Assembly (NCBI GenBank): GCA_046565765.1
Contig: JBKHXX010000057.1
Coordinates: 1-64,000, forward strand
DNA from: JBFMCT01 sp046565765
GTDB lineage: Bacteria > Actinomycetota > Acidimicrobiia > Acidimicrobiales > AC-14
Length of the DNA stretch: 64,000 bases
Direction of reading: 5' to 3'
The position numbers and the translations under genes were made by a program. The notes under the pieces are model-generated. The model was not told the DNA's origin, did not search any database, and saw nothing but the letters and a program-made list of their open reading frames with translations. Below are positions 22,916 to 31,454 of this stretch, one piece after another (positions within the stretch are counted from its first letter, which is position 1; every line of letters begins with the position of its first letter).

Positions 22916-25639
22916 GTGCACAGCGGCCCGCTCCGGGAGGCCGTGGAGAGGTCGGCGGCGCCGGCGGCGGTGGCGCTCGCCCTCGACCGCCTCGAGGAGT
23001 CGCACCCCGGGCTGACCGGCCGGCTGCACGACGACCCCGCCCTGTGCGACGCCCTCATCGCGGTGGTCGCAGCCAGCCGTTCGCTGACCGAGCTCCTCGT
23101 CGCCGACGCGGCGGCCATCGAGGTGCTGGCCGCTCTGGACCGCCGCTGCCCGATCGGCGGACCGGAGACGGCCGAGGAGCTGCGGCGGGCCAAGCAGCTC
23201 GAGTACCTGCGCATCGCGGCCCGCGACCTCACCGGTCGCGACGACCTCCCCGCAGTGGGACGAGCCCTCGCCTCCCTGGGCGCCGACGTCCTCCGGGCCG
23301 CCCATGCGCTGGCCGGCAGCCCACCGCTGGCCGTCATCGGCATGGGAAAGCTGGGCGGCCGCGAGCTCAACTACGCCAGCGACGTGGACGTGGTCTTCGT
23401 GGCCGCGGAGAACGACGACGGGGACGCTGACCGGGCGGCCCGGGCCCTCATGAACGCGGCCCGCACGTGCTTCCGGGTGGACGCCGACCTTCGTCCCGAG
23501 GGCCGCGACGGGCGGCTCACCCGCACCGTCGGGTCCTACGAGGCCTACTGGGACCGCTGGGCCCAGACGTGGGAGTTCCAGGCCCTGATCAAGGCCCGCC
23601 CCGTGGCCGGCGACACCGACCTCGGTGCCGCCTTCCACGCCCGGGCCCAGGAGCGGCTCTGGACCCGCCCCTTCGCCCCCGAGGACCTGCGGGCGGTGCG
23701 GTCCATGAAGGCCCGCTCGGAGGCGGAGCTGGCCCGGCGGGGCCTTGCCGAGCGAGAGGTCAAGCGGGGCCCCGGCGGGATCCGCGACATCGAGTTCGCC
23801 GTCCAGCTCCTCCAGCTGGTGCACGGGCGCCACGACCCCGAGCTGCGATCACCCAACACGCTCGACGCCCTGGCCGAGCTGGCCCGGGCCGGGTACGTCG
23901 ACGCTCACGACGCAGCCTCCCTGGACGAGGCCTACCGGGTGCTGCGCACCGTCGAGCACCGGTTGCAGCTGGAGCGCGAGCAGCAGGTGCACGCCATACC
24001 CTCCGACCCCGCCGCCCAGGACCGGCTGGCCCGCGTGCTCGGCTACCGGGATACCCCCGAGGCGGCGGCCGGCGAGCTGCTGGGCGGCTATCTCCGCCGC
24101 CTCCAAGCCGGGGTCCGGACGATCCACGAGCACCTGTTCTTCCGTCCCCTGCTCGACGCCCTCTCCGCCCACCTGGCCGGGCCAAAAGCCCCGGCGGGGC
24201 AGATGTCCCCGGAGGCGGTAGCGGAACGGCTGGCCGCCTTCGGGTTCACCGACGCCAAGCGCACCCGGGCCGCCCTCCAGGAGCTGACGCGGGGGCTCAC
24301 CCGCTCGTCCCGGCTCATGCAGCAGTTCCTGCCGTTGCTGCTGGGCTGGCTGTCGGAGGCGCCCGATCCCGACCTCGGCCTGCTCGGCCTGCGGAAGCTG
24401 GCGTCGGGCGGCCAGCGCACGACCGAGCTGGCCGTGGCCTTCCGCGACTCGCCCGAGTCGGCCCGGCGCCTGTGCCGGCTCCTGGGCACCAGCGCCCGCC
24501 TGTCGGCCACCCTCGAACGGGAGCCCGACCTCATCCCCGCCCTGGGGGCGCCGGGCGGCCTCGACCACCGGCCGGCGGCGGCCATGCTCGCCGCCGCCAC
24601 CGCCGCCCTCGAGTGGCGTGCCGACCTCGACGCCCGCCAGCACGCCCTCCAGCGCTTCCGCCGGCGGGAGGAGCTGCGGATCGCCGCCGCCGACGTCCTG
24701 GGCCTGGGCGTCGGCGAGGACGTCGGCGAGGACATCGTGGTGACGACGGCCCGGGCCCTCACCGGCCTGGCGGAGGCGGTGTTGCAGGCCACGCTCGACG
24801 TGCTGAGCCCCACGCTGCCCTTCGCCGTCGTGGCCCTGGGCCGGTTCGGCGGGGCCGAGCTGTCCTACGCCAGCGACCTCGACGTGATCTGCGTGTACGA
24901 CGGCACGACTGCGGACGACTTCGCCGCCGCCGAGAAGACGGCCGAGGCCCTGCTGCGGTTCGTGGCCGGGCGCTCGCCCGCCACCCAGGTGTTCCCCATC
25001 GACTTCGACCTGCGGCCCGAGGGGAAGGACGGGCCCCTCGCCCGCAGCCTCGACGGCTACCGCAACTACTACGACCGGTGGGTCCAGACGTGGGAGCTCC
25101 AGGCCCTGGTGCGAGCCCGCTTCGTCGCCGGAGACCCCGACGTGGGCCGGCGCTTCCTCGACCTGGTCGAGCCCTACGTCTGGCGCGAGCCGTTCCCCGA
25201 GGCCGACGTCAAGGAGATCCGCCGCATGAAGGCCCGGGTCGAGCGGGAGCGCATCCCCGCCGGCGAGGACCCGCAGTTCCACCTCAAGCTGGGGCGCGGC
25301 TCGCTGTCCGACGTGGAGTGGACCGCCCAGCTCCTCCAACTCCGGCACGGCGTGCGGGCGCAGGGGACGATGACCGCGCTGGACGCCCTGGCTGCCGCAG
25401 GGGTGCTCGATGGCGGCGACCGGGCGGTGCTGGCCGACGCCTACCGCTTCTGCGAGCGCACCCGCAACCGCTGGTTCCTCGTGAAGGGGGCTCCCGACGA
25501 CTCCCTCCCCCGCCAGCCCGAGAAGCTGGCCCACCTGGCCCGCTCGCTCGACGTCACCCCGACCGAGCTACGGGAGCACTACCGCCGCGTCACCCGCCGG
25601 GCCCGCAACGTGGTCGAGGGCCTGTTCTACGGGAAATGA
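22916..25639 (+). CDS. glnE: Bifunctional glutamine synthetase adenylyltransferase/deadenylase
   Basis: 907 residues, close to the usual 950. It adenylylates and deadenylylates glutamine synthetase to control nitrogen assimilation. Two nucleotidyltransferase domains are visible: GMGKLGGRELNYASDVDV (about residue 142, deadenylylase half) and LGRFGGAELSYASDLDV (about residue 640, adenylylase half). Each is followed by a GlnD/PII-uridylyltransferase-like helical region, such as RDIEFAVQLLQL and SDVEWTAQLLQL. GTG 22916 was chosen because homology starts there. It begins 20 bp after the sigma-fusion gene. No glnA is nearby. Confidence 0.96.
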   Translation: MHSGPLREAVERSAAPAAVALALDRLEESHPGLTGRLHDDPALCDALIAVVAASRSLTELLVADAAAIEVLAALDRRCPIGGPETAEELRRAKQLEYLRIAARDLTGRDDLPAVGRALASLGADVLRAAHALAGSPPLAVIGMGKLGGRELNYASDVDVVFVAAENDDGDADRAARALMNAARTCFRVDADLRPEGRDGRLTRTVGSYEAYWDRWAQTWEFQALIKARPVAGDTDLGAAFHARAQERLWTRPFAPEDLRAVRSMKARSEAELARRGLAEREVKRGPGGIRDIEFAVQLLQLVHGRHDPELRSPNTLDALAELARAGYVDAHDAASLDEAYRVLRTVEHRLQLEREQQVHAIPSDPAAQDRLARVLGYRDTPEAAAGELLGGYLRRLQAGVRTIHEHLFFRPLLDALSAHLAGPKAPAGQMSPEAVAERLAAFGFTDAKRTRAALQELTRGLTRSSRLMQQFLPLLLGWLSEAPDPDLGLLGLRKLASGGQRTTELAVAFRDSPESARRLCRLLGTSARLSATLEREPDLIPALGAPGGLDHRPAAAMLAAATAALEWRADLDARQHALQRFRRREELRIAAADVLGLGVGEDVGEDIVVTTARALTGLAEAVLQATLDVLSPTLPFAVVALGRFGGAELSYASDLDVICVYDGTTADDFAAAEKTAEALLRFVAGRSPATQVFPIDFDLRPEGKDGPLARSLDGYRNYYDRWVQTWELQALVRARFVAGDPDVGRRFLDLVEPYVWREPFPEADVKEIRRMKARVERERIPAGEDPQFHLKLGRGSLSDVEWTAQLLQLRHGVRAQGTMTALDALAAAGVLDGGDRAVLADAYRFCERTRNRWFLVKGAPDDSLPRQPEKLAHLARSLDVTPTELREHYRRVTRRARNVVEGLFYGK

Positions 25640-25641
25640 AC

Positions 25642-25663
25642 GGCCTCGCCCGTGGGCGAGGCC
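25642..25663 (+). terminator. Perfect hairpin downstream of glnE
   Basis: GGCCTCGCCC (25642-25651) and GGGCGAGGCC (25654-25663) form a perfect 10-bp inverted repeat separated by GT, starting 3 bp after the glnE stop. It lacks a U-tract, as is common in high-GC actinomycetes. The rest of 25664-25924 has no gene I can support. Confidence 0.7.
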
Positions 25664-25826
25664 CGATCATCCCTGCTCGGTTCGATCTTCACGACTATGC
25701 AACAGGCTCGCAACGTGGCGTCAATTCGATCGTGGACCGGCCCGGCTACGGTCACCTGAGTGCCCACCGCACGCCCGCCCGGGCACGGACGGCACGAGGC
25801 AAGGGAGGTGGTCGAGGAGCACGACA

Positions 25827-25848
25827 GGCCGTGAACCTGTTCACGGCC
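25827..25848. promoter_or_regulatory. Perfect palindrome upstream of ectA, candidate operator
   Basis: Arms GGCCGTGAAC (25827-25836) and GTTCACGGCC (25839-25848) flank a CT centre, giving a 22-bp inverted repeat about 76 bp before the ectA start. It is not followed by a U-tract and sits in the promoter interval of the ectoine operon, so a dimeric regulator site is more likely than a terminator. No ectR-like gene is in the window. Confidence 0.5.
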
Positions 25849-25924
25849 CGCCAGGACAGCACCCAGGTCTCCCCGCGCGGCGGAAGCGTCGGGAGCCCCA
25901 CGTCGGGAAGTCCAGCTCCGTCCC

Positions 25925-26458
25925 ATGACCATCGAGCCCTTGTCGCACCGCGGTCGCCCGGGGGACCTGACGTTCCGGTCTCCGGACGTGGCCGACGCCG
26001 CCACCGTCTGGCGTCTCGCCCGTAGCTGCGAAGGTCTCGACGAGAACTCCCCCTACGCCTACCTGCTCGTCTGCTCGCACTTTGCGGCCACGTCGGTCGT
26101 GGCCACATGCGGCCGTGAGGTGGTTGGGTTCGCGTCCGCCTACCGGCCCCCGACAGCACGCGAGGCCGTGTTCGTCTGGCAGATCGCAGTCGCCCCCGAC
26201 TGGCGGGGGGTGGGCGTTGGCACCCACCTGCTGGCGGCCCTGCTCGAGCGGCCGGCCAATCGCGACGCCACCCATCTCGAGGCGACCGTCACCGCCCCCA
26301 ACCTGCCCTCCGAGCGGCTGTTCCGGTCGTTCGCCGAACACCGACAGGCTCGCTGCGCGACGTCGGTGATGTTCCCCGCGGGTGCCTTCCCCGGTACGGA
26401 GCACGAAGCCGAGGTGCTCTTCCGGATCGGCCCCTTGCGGCTGTCACGCCCTGCATGA
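25925..26458 (+). CDS. ectA: L-2,4-diaminobutyrate acetyltransferase
   Basis: 177-residue GNAT acetyltransferase that makes N-gamma-acetyl-2,4-diaminobutyrate from diaminobutyrate and acetyl-CoA in ectoine synthesis. LTFRSPDVADAATVWRLARSC and LDENSPYAYLLVCSHF are typical of EctA. The acetyl-CoA loop is IAVAPDWRGVGVGTHLLAAL (about 79-98). The length is normal. No strong ribosome site precedes the ATG. It is first of the ectA-ectB-ectCD operon, with ectB 47 bp downstream. Confidence 0.95.
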   Translation: MTIEPLSHRGRPGDLTFRSPDVADAATVWRLARSCEGLDENSPYAYLLVCSHFAATSVVATCGREVVGFASAYRPPTAREAVFVWQIAVAPDWRGVGVGTHLLAALLERPANRDATHLEATVTAPNLPSERLFRSFAEHRQARCATSVMFPAGAFPGTEHEAEVLFRIGPLRLSRPA

Positions 26459-26505
26459 ACCCCGCGTCCCCGGTCTCGGGGCGCCGACCACCAGGAGAGT
26501 CGCGG

Positions 26506-27795
26506 ATGAACACCGTCAACCGTCTCGAGTCCGAGGTGCGGGCCTACTGCCGCGCCTGGCCGACCGACTTCGCCGTCGCCAGGGGATGCCGCCTGACCGA
26601 CGTGAACGGCCGGCGCTACCTGGACCTCTTCGCCGGGGCGGGGTCGCTCAACTACGGGCACAACCACCCCGTCCTCAAGGCGGCACTCATCGAGTACCTC
26701 GCCGCCGACGGCATCGTCCACAGCCTCGACATGGCGACGGTGGCCAAGGAGCGCTTCCTCGACACCTTCGACCGGCTGATCCTCCGCCCGAGAGGCCTGC
26801 GGTACAAGGTGCAGTTCCCCGGACCGACGGGGACGAACTCGGTGGAGGCGGCGCTGAAGCTCGCCCGGAAGGTGACCGGTCGTGACCGCATCGTGAGCTT
26901 CACCAACTCCTTCCACGGCATGACCCTGGGCTCACTGTCGGTCACGGGCAACTCCATCAAGCGCAACGGCGCCGGCCTGCCCCTCGGCTCGACCGTGAGC
27001 ATGCCGTTCGACGGCTATCTCGGTGAAGGCGTCGACACGCTCGACCTGTTCGAGTCGATGGTCGACGACGCCGGGAGCGGGTTCGACCGACCGGCAGCCG
27101 CCATCGTGGAGACCGTCCAGGCCGAAGGGGGGATCAACGTGGCCTCCATGGGATGGCTGCGGAGGCTCGCCGACGTATGCCGCCGCCACGAGATGCTGCT
27201 GATCATCGACGACATCCAGGTCGGCAACGGCCGCACCGGATCGTTCTTCAGCTTCGAGCCGGCGGAGGTCGTGCCTGACATCGTCTGCCTGTCCAAGTCC
27301 CTGAGTGGGTACGGCCTGCCCCTCGCGGTGACGCTGATCCGGCCGGAGCTCGACATCTGGGCGCCGGGCGAGCACAACGGCACCTTCCGCGGTCACAACC
27401 CCGCCTTCGTGACCGCCACGGCCGCTCTCGACACGTTCTGGACGTCCGCCGCCCTGGCCAAGGACGTCGCCCGCAAGGGCGGGCGCATCGAGGCCGGGCT
27501 GGAGCAGCTCGTGCAGGCGTACCCCGAGCTGCACGGCGAGGTACGGGGCCGGGGCATGCTCCAGGGCATCGTCTGCGACCCGCCCGCCCTCGCCGGCAAG
27601 GTGACGAGGGCGGCCTTCGACCGGAACGTGATCATCGAGACGTCGGGCATCGAGGGCCAGACGATCAAGATGCTCCCCCCGCTCGTCATCGACCACGAGG
27701 ACCTGGATGAGGGGTTGTCGGTGCTCGACCTGTCGATCGCCGACGCCCTGGGGGTGGCGCCCCGCGCCGACCTGGAGGAGCTCGCCGGTGTCTGA
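26506..27795 (+). CDS. ectB: Diaminobutyrate-2-oxoglutarate aminotransferase
   Basis: 429-residue class III PLP aminotransferase that converts aspartate semialdehyde to 2,4-diaminobutyrate using glutamate. Visible motifs are FAGAGSLNYGHNHP, FPGPTGTNSVEAALKLARK, IIDDIQVGNGRTGSFFSFE (Asp that contacts PLP) and the PLP lysine in DIVCLSKSLSGYGLP. The ATG at 26506 has AGGAGAG 7 nt upstream; an in-frame ATG at 26455 would overlap ectA. Confidence 0.96.
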   Translation: MNTVNRLESEVRAYCRAWPTDFAVARGCRLTDVNGRRYLDLFAGAGSLNYGHNHPVLKAALIEYLAADGIVHSLDMATVAKERFLDTFDRLILRPRGLRYKVQFPGPTGTNSVEAALKLARKVTGRDRIVSFTNSFHGMTLGSLSVTGNSIKRNGAGLPLGSTVSMPFDGYLGEGVDTLDLFESMVDDAGSGFDRPAAAIVETVQAEGGINVASMGWLRRLADVCRRHEMLLIIDDIQVGNGRTGSFFSFEPAEVVPDIVCLSKSLSGYGLPLAVTLIRPELDIWAPGEHNGTFRGHNPAFVTATAALDTFWTSAALAKDVARKGGRIEAGLEQLVQAYPELHGEVRGRGMLQGIVCDPPALAGKVTRAAFDRNVIIETSGIEGQTIKMLPPLVIDHEDLDEGLSVLDLSIADALGVAPRADLEELAGV

Positions 27796-27834
27796 CCTCC
27801 ATTTGCGACGGGTCTCCCCCCGGAGGAGGCGGGC

Positions 27835-29103
27835 GTGATCGTCAGGACGATCGAGGAGGTCGCCGGGACCGACCGCGCCGTGGAAGCGCCGACGTTCGTC
27901 AGCCATCGTCTGCTCCTGGCGCGGGACGGGACCGACTTCTCCCTCCACGACACCACGCTCCACGCCGGCACGACCACGACGATGGAGTACCGCCACCACA
28001 CGGAGGCGGTGTACTGCCTGTCCGGAGAGGGAGAGCTCGAGGATGTGGCCACCGGCGCCCGGTGGGCCGTCCGGCCCGGCGTCCTCTACGTCGTCGACGA
28101 GCACGAGCGCCACGAGCTACGCGCCCGTACCGACCTGCGCATGGTGTGCGTGTTCACGCCGCCCCTCGTCGGCTCGGAGGTGCACGACGGCGACGGCGTG
28201 TACCCCCGGTTGGCGGCGGCGGCACCCACCGACCGGTACCCGACACGGAAGGGCGACAGGCCGGCCCTGATGCCCCGCCTCGACCCGGTCGTGCACGGGC
28301 CGGCCGGCGGCGGCCCGCTGGCTGCCGGCCAGCTCGCCTCGTACGAGCGCGACGGGTTCCTCCAGCTCCCCGAGATGTTCGGCCCGGCCGAGGTGGCGGA
28401 GCTACGCGAGGAGATGGAGGCCCTGGCCGCCCGGCCCGCCCTGCGCGACTCGGGGCGCGTGGTCATCGAGCCGCACGGCGACGTGGTGCGCTCCGTCTTC
28501 GAGGTCCACCGGGTCAGCGAGCTGTTCGGGAAGCTGGCCGCCGACCCGAGGCTCGCCGACGCCGCTCGCCAACTGCTGGGTTCGGACGTCTACGTCCACC
28601 AGAGCCGGGTGAACTACAAGCCGGGCTTCGGGGGCGAGGGCTTCTACTGGCACTCCGACTTCGAGACCTGGCACGCCGAGGACGGGTTGCCCGCCATGCG
28701 GGCCGTGAGCTTCTCGGTGGCCCTCAGCGACAACCTCGTCGTCAACGGCCCCCTCATGATCATCCCGGGTTCCCACCGGACGTTCGTCTCCTGCCCCGGG
28801 GAGACGCCCCCCGACCACTACCGCGAGTCGTTGCGCAGCCAACAGATCGGCACCCCCGACGACCGCAGCCTCCAGGCCCTCGCCGAGGAGGCGGGCGAGA
28901 TCCGCGCCTTCGTCGGGAAGGCCGGCGGCGTGACGATCTTCGACTGCAACTGCATGCACGGTTCGGGAAGCAACATCTCACCCCACCCGCGCAGCAACGT
29001 CTTCATCGTCTACAACAGCGTGGAGAACACCCCTGTCGAGCCGTTCGCGGCGCCCACCCGGCGCCCGTCGTTCGTGGCCGGCCGCGACTTCACCCCGATC
29101 TGA
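27835..29103 (+). CDS. ectCD: Ectoine synthase fused to ectoine 5-hydroxylase (EctC-EctD)
   Basis: One continuous 422-residue frame. Residues 1-about 135 are ectoine synthase, a cupin that cyclises N-gamma-acetyl-diaminobutyrate; E57, Y85 and H93 fall at the metal-ligand positions. Residues about 148-422 are ectoine hydroxylase, a non-haem Fe(II)/2-oxoglutarate dioxygenase. The signature FYWHSDFETWHAEDG contains H273 and D275, with distal H375 and 2-oxoglutarate-binding R386. The joint (about 136-150) is a short Arg/Pro linker. The EctD part lacks some of the usual N-terminus (about 275 residues against about 300). The start is GTG 27835 with GGAGGAGG upstream. Co-production should favour hydroxyectoine (inference). 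Confidence 0.95.
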   Translation: MIVRTIEEVAGTDRAVEAPTFVSHRLLLARDGTDFSLHDTTLHAGTTTTMEYRHHTEAVYCLSGEGELEDVATGARWAVRPGVLYVVDEHERHELRARTDLRMVCVFTPPLVGSEVHDGDGVYPRLAAAAPTDRYPTRKGDRPALMPRLDPVVHGPAGGGPLAAGQLASYERDGFLQLPEMFGPAEVAELREEMEALAARPALRDSGRVVIEPHGDVVRSVFEVHRVSELFGKLAADPRLADAARQLLGSDVYVHQSRVNYKPGFGGEGFYWHSDFETWHAEDGLPAMRAVSFSVALSDNLVVNGPLMIIPGSHRTFVSCPGETPPDHYRESLRSQQIGTPDDRSLQALAEEAGEIRAFVGKAGGVTIFDCNCMHGSGSNISPHPRSNVFIVYNSVENTPVEPFAAPTRRPSFVAGRDFTPI

Positions 29104-29118
29104 CCCCCCCGTCGCCTC

Positions 29119-29424
29119 CTAGGCCTCTTTGAGGTGGCTGCCGGCCCAGAAGCCGCCGAAGGGCACGGCGGACATGACGATGACCAGCAGCGTCCGCCAC
29201 CCGTCCCAGCCCTGCGACTCCCGGATGCGCAGCACGAGGGCCACGTAGATCAGCACCGCGATGCCGTGGATCGGTCCGAGCACGCCGATGTAGCGGGGAC
29301 CGTCGAAGACCCGGTAGAGCACGACGGCAGCGAGCAGCAACAGGTAGCTGACGGCCTCGACGAGGGCGACGACCCGGAAGGCGGCCACCTCTCCCGAGAG
29401 CTGGGGGTGGGACGGCGCGGTCAC
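29119..29424 (-). CDS. DUF3817 membrane protein
   Basis: 101-residue protein with three transmembrane helices (about 17-36, 45-63 and 75-95). The pattern FRVVALVEAVSYLLLL, then GPIHGIAVLIYVALVL and VMSAVPFGGFWAGSHL, is that of DUF3817 (YdzA-like) proteins of unknown function. The start is GTG 29424. It is convergent with ectCD and separated from the hydrogenase gene by a strong hairpin. Confidence 0.85.
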   Translation of the reverse strand: MTAPSHPQLSGEVAAFRVVALVEAVSYLLLLAAVVLYRVFDGPRYIGVLGPIHGIAVLIYVALVLRIRESQGWDGWRTLLVIVMSAVPFGGFWAGSHLKEA

Positions 29425-29443
29425 GGCGCCGAGTATGCCTGCG

Positions 29444-29481
29444 CGAGAGGAGGGCAGGCCAGGTGGCCTGCCCTCCTCTCG
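29444..29481 (-). terminator. Strong hairpin downstream of the hydrogenase gene
   Basis: A perfect 17-bp stem: CGAGAGGAGGGCAGGCC (29444-29460) pairs with its complement at 29465-29481 around a 4-nt AGGT loop. It begins 13 bp after the hydrogenase stop on the minus strand, so it should end that transcript before the DUF3817 gene. No U-tract. Confidence 0.8.
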
Positions 29482-29494
29482 GGTACCTCGCCGA

Positions 29495-31375
29495 CTATTC
29501 GAAGGTGCAGCCGCAGGAGTTGACCTCTCGCACGATGACGCCCTGGCCGGTGTCCATGTGGGTGGTGCAGGGCATGCAGGGGTTGAGGCTGCGCACCGCC
29601 CGGAGGACGTCGATGCCCTTGATCTGGTCCTCGGGGACCGACTCGAGCAGCGGGGTGTCGACCACACACTCCTCGTAGGGGCCGAGACGCCCGAAGGCGT
29701 CGGTGGGCGAGGCGTTGAGCGTGGACGGCGTCGTGATCTGGTAGTTGACCAGCTTCCCCTTGTCCATCTCGGCGTGGTGGACCAGGAACCCTCGGGCCGC
29801 CTCCCAGAAGCCGACCGCGATGCGGTGGTCCTTGGGGATCCGGAACGGGGTGTGGACCTTGGTCTCACCGGCCCGCCAGTACTCGAACGCCTTCAGCAGG
29901 CAGTTCATGGCGATGCAGGCCGACATGGCCATGGCGTAGGCCCGGCCCCGGTTGCGCTCGAGAGCGTTCAGGGTGCGGGGCACGGCCCACATGAGCTCGG
30001 TTTCGGGCAGGGCGTGGCGGGGGAGCAGCATGCGCATGCCGTCGCCGGTCGCCTCGTAGAACGGGTTGTCCGGGTGCTTCTGGGCCATGGAGACGCCCCA
30101 GATCTGGCCGTACGCACCGGTCTCGATGGCGTTGCGGTCCCAACGGGGCGCGGTGTCCCACGTGTAGCGCTCACGGAAGTTGGTGGCCGTGGGCTTCGGG
30201 ATCGTGGTCTTGTTCCACGGGTGGTAGGGCGACAACGGGTTGCCCAGCGGGTCGGTCTTGTACTTCTGGGGCCCGGTCTTGGTCCAGTCCTCGTAGAAGG
30301 AGTGGTCGACGAACTCCTCGTAGCCGATGTTGATGTCGCTCAGGTTGGTGGTGACCAGCTTGCCGTCGATGATCATCGTGGGCGTCGACCAGCGGGCGTT
30401 GCCCCAGGTGTCGACGTTGGCGTACGTGGCGTCGTACACGTCGGAGTTGTCGTAGATGCCGGTCTGGGCGATGTTCACCTGGCGGGCGCCCACCCGCTCG
30501 TACTCGGGGTTGGCCTCGTAGAAGAAGTCGCAGATGTCGTCCCAGATGCGGGGGAGGACCTTGCAGAAGTCGATGATCTTGCCCAGCTGCGAGTAGTACT
30601 CGTTGAACGAGCTGGTCGTGATCGTGGTCGACACGCCGCCGGGGACCAGCGTCGAGGGGTGGGGGAACTTGCCGTACATGAGCATGCACATGATCCGCCC
30701 CACCCGGGTCCACTCGAGGGCCTCGAGGTAGATCTTCCCGGTGAGGGGGTTCATGGCGTCCATGATGTCTTTGATGGTCGTGTAGCCGTGGATGTCGGCG
30801 TTGGGGGCCAGCGTCTTCTCGGCCCTCGTCACCAGCTCGGGGTTGGTGACCGAGACCAGCGAGGTCGAGTAGTCGGGCCCGGCGAGGAGGCCGAGATGCA
30901 GGGGACGGTCATAGAACATCTCGGCCGCCTCGCCAAGGTTGCGGACCTCGACGCCCAACGGCGGAGCACAGATGCCGAAGAGCTGCTCGAGGCAGAGAGC
31001 CGACACGGTGGCGTGCACGCCACCGCAGACCCCGCAGGCCCGCGACGAGATGTCGATGGCGTCACGGGGGTCACGGCCCTGGAGGATGATCTCGTACCCA
31101 CGGAAGAGCATGGCCCGGGCGTGGCACTCCACCGCCTTGCGGCTCTCGAGGTCGAGGACGGTGTGGATGGCCAGTGCGCCGGCCACCCGGGTCATCGGGT
31201 CGATCGACCACTCACGCAGCCGGGGAGGGGCGGCCAGCTGGGCGCCCGGACCCGAGCGGCGCCGCACATAGCCCTTGCGCGGCGTCGACTGCATGGCGTA
31301 TGGATTCTCGACGCCGGCCCGCAGGCGGGCCTTCCCGGCGGCGTCGAACTCGATGGGAAGGTTCTTGAAGCACAT
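29495..31375 (-). CDS. [NiFe] hydrogenase large subunit
   Basis: 626 residues. The proximal Ni-binding motif RACGVCGGVH (about 111-120) and the distal motif NPCMPCTTH (about 598-606, with Asn in place of the more usual Asp) supply the four cysteines that ligate the NiFe centre. About 20 residues follow the distal His, ending SCGCTFE; such a tail is normally removed by a maturation protease. The N-terminus FKNLPIEFDAAGKARLRAG and overall character suggest the aerobic, high-affinity actinobacterial class (group 1h/5), from memory. No small subunit gene lies next to it on either side, which is odd because the two are normally adjacent. It is divergent from a KaiC-like/XRE/cupin regulator. Confidence 0.93.
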   Translation of the reverse strand: MCFKNLPIEFDAAGKARLRAGVENPYAMQSTPRKGYVRRRSGPGAQLAAPPRLREWSIDPMTRVAGALAIHTVLDLESRKAVECHARAMLFRGYEIILQGRDPRDAIDISSRACGVCGGVHATVSALCLEQLFGICAPPLGVEVRNLGEAAEMFYDRPLHLGLLAGPDYSTSLVSVTNPELVTRAEKTLAPNADIHGYTTIKDIMDAMNPLTGKIYLEALEWTRVGRIMCMLMYGKFPHPSTLVPGGVSTTITTSSFNEYYSQLGKIIDFCKVLPRIWDDICDFFYEANPEYERVGARQVNIAQTGIYDNSDVYDATYANVDTWGNARWSTPTMIIDGKLVTTNLSDINIGYEEFVDHSFYEDWTKTGPQKYKTDPLGNPLSPYHPWNKTTIPKPTATNFRERYTWDTAPRWDRNAIETGAYGQIWGVSMAQKHPDNPFYEATGDGMRMLLPRHALPETELMWAVPRTLNALERNRGRAYAMAMSACIAMNCLLKAFEYWRAGETKVHTPFRIPKDHRIAVGFWEAARGFLVHHAEMDKGKLVNYQITTPSTLNASPTDAFGRLGPYEECVVDTPLLESVPEDQIKGIDVLRAVRSLNPCMPCTTHMDTGQGVIVREVNSCGCTFE

Positions 31376-31454
31376 GTCTGGATTCCGTCCCTGTCCGTCG
31401 GTCGTACAGGGGAAGGCTCGCACTTAGTGTCGGTAACATCTACCGTTATAAGCC

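Noticed and set aside
21247..23370. Upstream extension of the nadE frame to about 1270 codons
   Set aside because: The extra 700 codons lie opposite the sigma-fusion and glnE genes and have no protein-like features; NAD synthetase homology starts at GTG 21246.
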